A stretch of DNA of 64,000 bases. Origin: Cyanobacterium stanieri LEGE 03274 (lineage in GTDB: Bacteria > Cyanobacteriota > Cyanobacteriia > Cyanobacteriales > Cyanobacteriaceae). The stretch covers positions 1 to 64,000 of the forward strand of contig NZ_JADEWC010000019.1 in NCBI RefSeq assembly GCF_015207825.1, in the 5' to 3' direction. Within the stretch, counting starts at the first letter, position 1. Each line of letters opens with the position of its first letter. The notes beneath the pieces are model-generated. The model was not told the DNA's origin, ran no database searches, and saw only the letters and a program-made list of their open reading frames with translations. Shown here in pieces: positions 58,020 through 64,000 of the stretch. A program made the position numbers and the translations under genes.

Positions 58020-58274
58020 CTCATAATGTGACCAAAGAGAAACCACTTTGACTTTTTTGTTATTTTCATCAATAGTATAAACAAGACGATGTTTAATATT
58101 AATTCGTCGTGAATAATAACCCCCTAGATTCCCCAATAATTTTTCGTACGGTGGTTCATAGGGATTATCTTTTAATATCTGAAGTAATTGTTTAAGGTTA
58201 TTATCGAGATTAGCTGATTTTATTTTCTTCGCATCTTTTAAAGCCCTGCGACTAAACTCAATCCTCCACACCAT
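58017..58274 (-). CDS. yoeB: YoeB-family mRNA interferase toxin
   Basis: An 85-residue RelE-fold toxin that cleaves mRNA at the ribosome. YYSRRINIKHRLVYTID matches the YoeB core (SRRI...HRLVY) with the catalytic Arg; PPYEKL gives the Glu, and the C-terminal WSHYE holds the His-Tyr. It overlaps the antitoxin gene by 17 bp, the usual coupling. Length is standard. Confidence 0.9.
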   Translation of the reverse strand: MVWRIEFSRRALKDAKKIKSANLDNNLKQLLQILKDNPYEPPYEKLLGNLGGYYSRRINIKHRLVYTIDENNKKVKVVSLWSHYE

Positions 58275-58521
58275 CCAATACCCTCAAAAACTCGTCCTCC
58301 GACACCCAATCATCTTCTAATTCTGTTTGTTTTATGGATTCTACTAAACCTGAAATAGACTGTAAATAAAGAGTTTCTTGTAAACTATCCCAATCTTCTT
58401 TTGACAACAATACTGCGTCACCATTTTTACTTGTAATAATGCGCGGTATATGGTCTTGGTTTACTTGCTCCACTAAACGAAATAAATTAGATCTAGCTTT
58501 ACTAGCATTTAGGGTTTCCAT
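58258..58521 (-). CDS. yefM: YefM/Phd-family antitoxin
   Basis: An 87-residue antitoxin. The N-terminal DNA-binding fold has NASKARSNLFRLVEQVNQD and PRIITSKNGDAVLLSKEDWDSLQETLYL; the acidic C-terminus (TELEDDWVSEDEFLRV) would wrap the toxin. It is first in the operon and overlaps yoeB. The operator-like site upstream fits autoregulation. Confidence 0.9.
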   Translation of the reverse strand: METLNASKARSNLFRLVEQVNQDHIPRIITSKNGDAVLLSKEDWDSLQETLYLQSISGLVESIKQTELEDDWVSEDEFLRVLDGVED

Positions 58522-58539
58522 ATCTGTTTAACTTGATTC

Positions 58540-58559
58540 TTGTACGTTTTATTGTACCA
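58540..58559 (-). promoter_or_regulatory. YefM operator-like pair of GTAC half-sites
   Basis: GTAC occurs at 58542-58545 and 58554-58557, exactly 12 bp centre to centre, inside TTGTACG and TTGTACC. In E. coli the yefM-yoeB operator has TGTACA cores 12 bp apart. It lies 19-39 bp upstream of the antitoxin start. Confidence 0.6.
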
Positions 58560-58610
58560 TTTTACTTAAAACTTTATAGGTAGAAAAAAAATAGCTTAAA
58601 ACATTATTCT

Positions 58611-58833
58611 TTCTTAACCTGAGTTCGGGATAAAATTTATAGTCTTGTAAAGGTGCCAGGTATCGGGTGTAAGGTATCAGGTTAAGAAATTTACAAAAAC
58701 TGTAATGTTAATTAATTTTCTGATACTTAGTTCCATCAAGGAACTAACAAAGGCTGGTCGTATTTTAAACCTGTAACCTGTAACCTGCAACCTAACCATA
58801 CTGACAACTGTTATCCCGAACTGAGGTTTTCTT
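58611..58833. mobile_element. MITE-like element C with 17-bp inverted ends and 5-bp direct repeats
   Basis: AACCTGAGTTCGGGATA at 58616-58632 and TATCCCGAACTGAGGTT at 58812-58828 match at 16 of 17 positions. TTCTT flanks both (58611-58615 and 58829-58833). The 213-bp interior contains heptamer-type repeats (GGTATCGGGTGTAAGGTATC; AACCTGTAACCTGTAACCTG) and no gene. It fills most of the gap between yefM and the substrate-binding protein gene. Confidence 0.75.
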
Positions 58834-58837
58834 AAAT

Positions 58838-59734
58838 CTATTCTTCCATTAAAGCCGATAGTTTATTAACCGTTTCCTCAACCTTAACCGTATTACCCGG
58901 ATTCACCAACCCATAATAATCAAATACATAAACCTTATCTTCTTTTACTGCCCGTAAATCTCCCCAAAAAGACTCTGCTTTCATTTGTTCTTCTATGCCC
59001 TGTTGTCCTGGATCTACTAAAATGATAATGTCGGGATTAGTTGCCAAAATTTTCTCAGGAGATAAGGTTACATAACCTCCAAATTGTGAGCTACCCTGTA
59101 AATCCGCTACCACATTATTAAATTGAAATTGATTTAATAAATCCCCTGCCCAACTATTTTTATTAGGAGCGAGAATAGGTTGACGGCTTACCAAAACCAA
59201 AGCAGAAGTATCAGCATTTATCTGAGGAGGTATCCATCGTTGATAATTTTGTAATAGGGGTTGAGCATTTTCCCCCATGATAGAGGCGATATTTTGAGTT
59301 AATGTGGTTAAGGATTCTAAACTATCGACGTTAGTAGAAATGGTTTTGATGCCCACTTCTTCAAGTTTTGCTAAGGTTTGATCACTAAAACCCTCTGCAC
59401 CAATGACCAAATCTGGCTCAAGGGCGACTATTTTTTCTAAGTCTGGGGGGGTATTTCCTTCGCTGACGGTGGGATAATCTGCAAATCGGGGGTCATTTCT
59501 GGTTAGGCTACTACCTGGAATTCCTACTAATTTTTCAGGGTTTAGTTGATAGATAATGTCTGCAGTGAGGGAGGTTAGGGCAACAATTTTTTGGGGTTGA
59601 TTAACTGTTTCTAATTCGGTATTGATACTTTCTTGTTGATTCTCTTGCAAGGTAATATTTTCGGAATTATTACAGGCGGTAATGGTTATTAAAGAAAGGG
59701 ATAATAGTAGTAATTTTGTGATTTGATTTTTCAT
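58838..59734 (-). CDS. Periplasmic iron/heme-type ABC substrate-binding lipoprotein
   Basis: A 298-residue FecB/BtuF-type protein. The lipobox ends at C21 (LITITAC). KIVALTSLTADIIYQLNPEKLVG and LEKIVALEPDLVIG are typical of the N-terminal lobe; SPEKILATNPDIIILVD of the C-terminal lobe. It belongs to the cluster with the TonB receptor, ATPase and permease on the same strand. Ligand (siderophore, heme or cobalamin) is inferred as iron/heme from the receptor. Confidence 0.88.
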   Translation of the reverse strand: MKNQITKLLLLSLSLITITACNNSENITLQENQQESINTELETVNQPQKIVALTSLTADIIYQLNPEKLVGIPGSSLTRNDPRFADYPTVSEGNTPPDLEKIVALEPDLVIGAEGFSDQTLAKLEEVGIKTISTNVDSLESLTTLTQNIASIMGENAQPLLQNYQRWIPPQINADTSALVLVSRQPILAPNKNSWAGDLLNQFQFNNVVADLQGSSQFGGYVTLSPEKILATNPDIIILVDPGQQGIEEQMKAESFWGDLRAVKEDKVYVFDYYGLVNPGNTVKVEETVNKLSALMEE

Positions 59735-59783
59735 AGTTTTTTTGTAGGTAAATTTGATATTTTTATATAATGGATGAAAATAA

Positions 59784-59817
59784 GATCCCCCCTAGCCCCC
59801 CTTGGTAAGGGGGGAAT
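59784..59817. repeat. CCCCCCTT hairpin repeat, copy 1
   Basis: GATCCCCCCTAGCCCCCC is followed by TTGGTAAGGGGGG; the arms CCCCCCTT and AAGGGGGG pair with a 3-nt loop. A second copy lies at 62560-62593, on the other side of the TonB receptor gene. Confidence 0.75.
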
Positions 59818-59898
59818 TTCATGTGAGTTTCTCATAAATGATTTAAGACTGCTACAGCTATTTATTAAAAACCCATCAAGATGATGATCAAAACTAGA

Positions 59899-62529
59899 TT
59901 AAAAACGTAGTCGGAAGTTAATTCCTGCGTTGAATCCGGGAGGTGCAAAACGTTCTAAATTGGCATTGTCAATAGTAGTACCTCGCACATCTGACCAAAC
60001 AAAATATTTTTGATCAAATAAGTTAAATAAACCAATGTTTAAAGAGGCATTTTTAGAAAAATTATAGTAGCCAATTAAATCTAGTAAAAAATAACCATCG
60101 GGGAGAAATAAATTATCTCCATCCACTCTAGTTTTGCCACCAACAAATGTTCCTACTAATTCTGAGCCCCATCTATCTTCGGGTGCTCGATACTTTAAAC
60201 CAACTACGGCTTGAAAGGGATCAATAGAATTTAGTGGTACAGAGTTACTATTACTGTTATTATTACCTTCAGTCCAAGCGAGACTACCCACTAAGCTAAA
60301 ACCGTCTTGTCTGGTGGGGTTAAAGAAATATTCTGCCCTTGCTTCTACACCATAGATTTCTGCACTATCTATGTTTTGTGCCTGAAATTGTTGGAATCCG
60401 TCGCTAGGGCGATCGCCCAGAGCCACATTATCGATAAAATTATTGTAGTTGTTATAAAACCCTGCTAAACTAAAATCCACTTGAGGATATGAACCACGTA
60501 CCCCAATTTCAAAACTATCACTGGTTTCAGGGCTTAAATCGGCATTGGGTAACACCGCATATTGAAATGCAAAATTAGTAAAACCAATATTAGCATCATC
60601 ATAAGGAGGACTGCGAAAACCTCTAGCATATTGTCCATATAAAGATAACTCTGGGGTAGCCTTGTAAACCACACCAATTTTGGGAGAAAAAGCCGAGTCA
60701 TTACGATTTTCCACCTCAAAATTATCTACATTAATACGCCGAAAATCATCATCCTCATTAGCATTGAGACTAAAATAATCCCACCGTAAACCGGGTATGA
60801 TTGACCATTTACCCATTTCAATTTCATCTTGAATATAAACCCCTAAGCGAAGAGTGTCGGTATCAGGAAAAGTCTTGTTGGGAAACTCCTCCCCAATAAC
60901 AAATTTACTGGTGCTACCATCAGCAAAAATAAGGGTATTATCCCTTGGGCGAGAAGTAGTTGTGTTGAATAATTCTAAACCATAAACTAAACGATGGGAT
61001 GCCCTAGAAGTTTGAAAGTCACTTTGTAACTGAATTTCGCCGCCAAATACTTCTTGGGAAAACTCGTTAATCTCATCTCTAGTAACAGGAGCGAATCTCG
61101 GTGGCCCCATGCCAAAGGATTGTTGGATACCGCTCGATATTTTTTGTTCTCGAATGAAGGCATCTTGATAATATATCTTGGCATTGATGGCATCTAACCA
61201 TGAAGGGCTGGGATTGGTGCTGTTATAGTCGAGGCTGAAACGGTTTCTTTTACGGGTGTCCGTGGCTTCGGATAATTGGCGATCGAAAAATACAATATTA
61301 GGGGGGCGAAGGTTAAAAGGTGTTCTACCCACTTCATCAAGAAGGTTGGTTTCTACTTCCTCATCCAAAAATTCCCCTGTAAATTTAAGGCTACTATTTT
61401 CATTAAAGTTATAGACTAATTTCGCCGTCAGACTTAAATCTTGAGTGTCTTGGGGGTTAGGGGTTGCATCTCCCCTGGTTTTAAATTCTGAACCACTACC
61501 AAAACCAAACACCGTGGAAAATTGTAGTTTTCCGTCTTCGTCTTCCCCTGCTAACACCCCCGTGAGGGAAATGCTTTCATCTCGGCTATCATAACCTATC
61601 TGCCCACTGGTATAAAAAGAATTACCAAAAACATCGAGATAGTCTTGAGGGTCTTTGGTAATAAAAGAAACTACACCGCCAATGGCATCACTACCGTATA
61701 AAGCAGAAGCTGGCCCTTTGATAATCTCTACCCTTTTGGTGGTTTCTAAATCAAAATAATCCCTACCCCTACCCACAAAGTTATCGGGTATTCTAATACC
61801 ATCTACTTGTAACAATACTCGGTTGCCGTCAATACCTCGAATGTTAAAATCCTGAGTACCAAAACGATTGGCGGATCTGCCTACGGATACTCCTGGTTCA
61901 TATCTGACTAAGTCTTGGATATTTTGAATTAGTTGTCTTTCGATTTGTTGGGAGTCGATAACAGTGATGGAATTGGCAGAGTCAAGAAGTCTTCGGGCGG
62001 TTCGTGTACCTGTGATGGTGATGGTAATGTCATCTTGGTTAAAAATGTTCTGAGCGGTGTTTCGTTGCCCTGTGGTTAGGCTCAAAACTAGGTTATCGAG
62101 GGAGGGTACTATTTCACCGAACGGGGTTTGTTGAGTGCCTGTAACTACCATTCTGACGGTGGTATTATCAAGGGTGCTAAGGGTAATGTTACTAATGTCT
62201 GAGCTAACGTCATTTACCTGAAATTGATTGTCACCGTTAATGTTGAGGGCAGTATCTACAAAGTCGATGATTACTTGCTCTGATTCGTTCATAATCAACG
62301 GAATGGGAGATGTGCCGTCATCGGTTTTGATGGTGATTTCGATTCCTGATTCTCGGGGGTTTATTTGGATGCCTGTAATGGTGGTTTTGTTATTATTCTG
62401 GGCAACCATTAGGGGTTGCTGTTGATTTGTTATGTTGGTTTCTTGGGCTTCTACGGGATTAGTTATGGCAAGAATTGTTAATGATAATAGAGTAGATTTT
62501 TTTATTATTTGTCGTTGGGTTTTGTTCAT
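59899..62529 (-). CDS. TonB-dependent receptor with N-terminal AMIN domain, heme-receptor type
   Basis: An 876-residue outer-membrane receptor. Signal peptide (about 1-28), AMIN-like domain (about 45-150), plug (about 165-290; NSITVIDSQQIERQL, VLLQVDGIRIPDNFVGRG, IKGPASALYGSDAIGGVVSF) and a 22-strand type barrel ending in Phe. The barrel contains YARGFRSPPYDDANIGFT and PNADLSPETSD, close to the FRAP and NPNL motifs of heme/hemoglobin receptors (here FRSP and NADL). AMIN fusions are usual in cyanobacterial receptors and may bind cell wall. Heme transport is inferred. It lies between the lipoprotein and ATPase genes. Confidence 0.92.
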   Translation of the reverse strand: MNKTQRQIIKKSTLLSLTILAITNPVEAQETNITNQQQPLMVAQNNNKTTITGIQINPRESGIEITIKTDDGTSPIPLIMNESEQVIIDFVDTALNINGDNQFQVNDVSSDISNITLSTLDNTTVRMVVTGTQQTPFGEIVPSLDNLVLSLTTGQRNTAQNIFNQDDITITITGTRTARRLLDSANSITVIDSQQIERQLIQNIQDLVRYEPGVSVGRSANRFGTQDFNIRGIDGNRVLLQVDGIRIPDNFVGRGRDYFDLETTKRVEIIKGPASALYGSDAIGGVVSFITKDPQDYLDVFGNSFYTSGQIGYDSRDESISLTGVLAGEDEDGKLQFSTVFGFGSGSEFKTRGDATPNPQDTQDLSLTAKLVYNFNENSSLKFTGEFLDEEVETNLLDEVGRTPFNLRPPNIVFFDRQLSEATDTRKRNRFSLDYNSTNPSPSWLDAINAKIYYQDAFIREQKISSGIQQSFGMGPPRFAPVTRDEINEFSQEVFGGEIQLQSDFQTSRASHRLVYGLELFNTTTSRPRDNTLIFADGSTSKFVIGEEFPNKTFPDTDTLRLGVYIQDEIEMGKWSIIPGLRWDYFSLNANEDDDFRRINVDNFEVENRNDSAFSPKIGVVYKATPELSLYGQYARGFRSPPYDDANIGFTNFAFQYAVLPNADLSPETSDSFEIGVRGSYPQVDFSLAGFYNNYNNFIDNVALGDRPSDGFQQFQAQNIDSAEIYGVEARAEYFFNPTRQDGFSLVGSLAWTEGNNNSNSNSVPLNSIDPFQAVVGLKYRAPEDRWGSELVGTFVGGKTRVDGDNLFLPDGYFLLDLIGYYNFSKNASLNIGLFNLFDQKYFVWSDVRGTTIDNANLERFAPPGFNAGINFRLRF

Positions 62530-62559
62530 TTTTTTGATGGTTTAAAAATAGTTTGAATA

Positions 62560-62593
62560 GATCCCCCCTAGCCCCCCTTAATAAGGGGGGAAT
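62560..62593. repeat. CCCCCCTT hairpin repeat, copy 2
   Basis: GATCCCCCCTAGCCCCCC followed by TTAATAAGGGGGG, almost identical to the copy at 59784-59817. Here the stem is a perfect 9 bp (CCCCCCTTA / TAAGGGGGG). A second typical repeat (CCCCTAAATCCCTCAATTCT) follows near 62652. Confidence 0.75.
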
Positions 62594-62760
62594 GAGTGTT
62601 AGGGTTTTTTCTAAATCGGCTGATTATGGAGCAATGAGTGTTAGGTTTTGCCCCCTAAATCCCTCAATTCTGGGGGACTTGAAATTATAAAAATAGATAT
62701 TTAATTTAAGATGGTTAACTGTTTAACCATTGCCCATTGCCTATTCCCCATTCCCTATTT

Positions 62761-63549
62761 TTAAACATAGGCAGGAACAGAGGTACTAAGGGGACAAATT
62801 TGTTTACCGATGGGGGTATCGATAATGATCGTTTCTACGTCAAAAACGGCGGATATATTTTCGGGGGTTAAGACGGTGTCTATGTCGCCGATTTGATAGA
62901 TTTGTCCTTGTTTGAGGAGGGCTAGGCGATCGCTATAGCGCACTGCTAGGTTAATCTCGTGTAAAACTGTAATGATGGTCAAACCTTGTTTATTCAACTT
63001 TTTCAATAGTTCTAATAGTTGCAGTTGATAATGAATATCAAGGTAGGTGGTGGGTTCATCGAGTAATAATACTTGGGGATTTTGAGCAAGGGCAAGGGCT
63101 AAAAACGCTCTTTGTCTTTCTCCTCCTGATAATTCGCTTACAGGGCGATCGCCATAAGCCATTAATTCGGTTTCTTGGAGGGCTTGATATACCGCTTGTT
63201 GGTCTTCCCCTGTCAAATCCCATTGATACCATGATTGGTGAGGGGTACGCCCCAAACTTACCAACTGACGAACAGTTAAGCCTTGGGGAATGGTTTGCTG
63301 TTGGGGTAGGATAGCGATTTTTTTGGCTACGGTTTGGGGAGGAAGGTTATGAATGTCTTTACTGTCTAGTAAAATTTTTCCCTGACTGGGTTTGAGAATG
63401 CGACAGATAAGTTTGAGGAGGGTTGATTTTCCTGAGCCGTTAGCACCCACTAAACTAAGCCATTCTCCCCTTTCTAAATCGAGATCAATTGATTTGATAA
63501 TGGCACTTTTTCCGTAACCACCATATAAGTTATAAGTATTTAGAGGCAT
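62761..63549 (-). CDS. Iron/heme-type ABC transporter ATP-binding protein
   Basis: A 262-residue FepC/HmuV-type ATPase. Walker A is GANGSGKST, the signature ELSGGERQR, Walker B LLLDEPTTYLD and the switch His is in TVLHEIN. NLPPQTVAKKIAILPQQQTIP is typical of the iron-siderophore/heme/B12 group. It starts 11 bp after the permease stop, so the two are coupled. Confidence 0.93.
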   Translation of the reverse strand: MPLNTYNLYGGYGKSAIIKSIDLDLERGEWLSLVGANGSGKSTLLKLICRILKPSQGKILLDSKDIHNLPPQTVAKKIAILPQQQTIPQGLTVRQLVSLGRTPHQSWYQWDLTGEDQQAVYQALQETELMAYGDRPVSELSGGERQRAFLALALAQNPQVLLLDEPTTYLDIHYQLQLLELLKKLNKQGLTIITVLHEINLAVRYSDRLALLKQGQIYQIGDIDTVLTPENISAVFDVETIIIDTPIGKQICPLSTSVPAYV

Positions 63550-63560
63550 AGTAAATTATC

Positions 63561-64000
63561 TTAAAAAGAGCGTCTGTACAATAGCCATACGAAAAGGGGT
63601 GAACCAATGAGGGCGGTAACAGCGCCTACGGGTAATTCCACCGCACCGATGCGAGATATTAAGTCAGCCCAAGACAATACCATCGCCCCCCCTAATGCAG
63701 ACATGGGTATTAAAAGACGATAATCGTTGCTTTTGAATAAAAAGCGCATGGCATGGGGTACGAGTAAGCCCACAAAACCGATTAACCCTGCGATACTCAC
63801 TGCCCCTGCCGCCAACATGGTAGCCGTGCCACCTATGAGTAAGCGCGATCGCCCCAGGGGAATCCCCAAACCCACCGCCAAATCATCACCGAGGTTAAGG
63901 ACATTGACAAAACGAGCAAGTAAACAAGCAAGGGCGATCGCACCTAAAATGTAAGGACTAGCAAGGGTTAACTCTCCCCAACCCCGTCCATTAAGACTTC
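63561..64000 (-). CDS. FecCD-family ABC permease (C-terminal part, runs off the window)
   Basis: The frame is open to the right edge; the visible 146 codons end at TAA/stop 63561. Text near the edge (NGRGWGELTLASPYILGAI; FVNVLNLGDDLAVGLGIPLG) and the end (IGFVGLLVPHAMRFLFKSND; ISRIGAVELPVGAVTALIGS) are typical of the C-terminal half of BtuC/FecD permeases. The true start lies beyond 64000. Partner of the ATPase. Confidence 0.9.
   Translation of the reverse strand, partial: SLNGRGWGELTLASPYILGAIALACLLARFVNVLNLGDDLAVGLGIPLGRSRLLIGGTATMLAAGAVSIAGLIGFVGLLVPHAMRFLFKSNDYRLLIPMSALGGAMVLSWADLISRIGAVELPVGAVTALIGSPLFVWLLYRRSF

Overview
The window looks like chromosomal DNA from a unicellular, low-GC cyanobacterium. 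Seen directly: a form IB rbcL-rbcX-rbcS operon, a plant-type ferredoxin gene (petF), Ycf66- and PxcA/CemA-type genes, several families known mainly from cyanobacteria (DUF4327, TIGR02652, TIGR03279), and many copies of the HIP1 palindrome GCGATCGC (for example 2245, 9562 and 17302). The A+T-rich intergenic DNA suggests a Cyanobacterium/Geminocystis-like lineage, but that genus placement is inference.

Layout. 1-6.7 kb: end of an Asn/Pro-repeat protein, a PilZ protein, a PfkB-type sugar kinase, a Ycf66 protein with a long acidic tail, ComEC, and a SWIM zinc-finger protein. 6.7-12.4 kb: Ski2-like helicase, petF, a PAP2 phosphatase-like protein, and a DMT transporter. 12.7-17.1 kb: tRNA-Phe and a minus-strand pilus-chemotaxis operon (pilH-pilI-pilJ and a membrane J-domain protein). 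17.2-25.9 kb: ackA with a cyclic-nucleotide-binding protein, tRNA-Asn, anmK, DUF4327, speD, pyrE, a CAU tRNA, and a small plus-strand set ending in a ferredoxin-like protein and trmL. 26-31 kb: an M23 peptidase and a PP2C phosphatase overlapping recQ. 31-37 kb: a giant hybrid histidine kinase and a photolyase-related protein. 37-48 kb: mtnA, a radical-SAM/PDZ protein, TIGR02652, a VOC protein, dnaJ, tRNA-Leu, pxcA, hisD, a DUF1868 2H phosphoesterase, a cupin and larE. 48-52.6 kb: a coiled-coil protein, an orphan sugar ABC permease, a phospholipase-D-like lipoprotein and lipB. 52.6-57.6 kb: the Rubisco operon, an Fe-S/metallo-beta-lactamase fusion and an MscS channel. 57.6-64 kb: a yefM-yoeB toxin-antitoxin pair and an iron/heme-type uptake cluster (substrate-binding lipoprotein, AMIN-TonB receptor, ATPase, FecCD permease running off the end).

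The genes are mostly ordinary housekeeping and photosynthetic functions. The least explained structure is intergenic. At least three families of short, non-coding, inverted-repeat elements can be defined by eye. Three copies have flanking direct repeats of 8, 7 and 5 bp, as expected for transposition footprints. Others are a two-palindrome element present twice with a compensatory base-pair change, and a GGKGCGCTGG motif at five stop codons, directly after four of them. A RbcR-like palindrome lies upstream of rbcL, and a 12-bp-spaced GTAC pair upstream of yefM matches the known YefM operator geometry. I saw no CRISPR array, prophage, complete transposase gene or rRNA.
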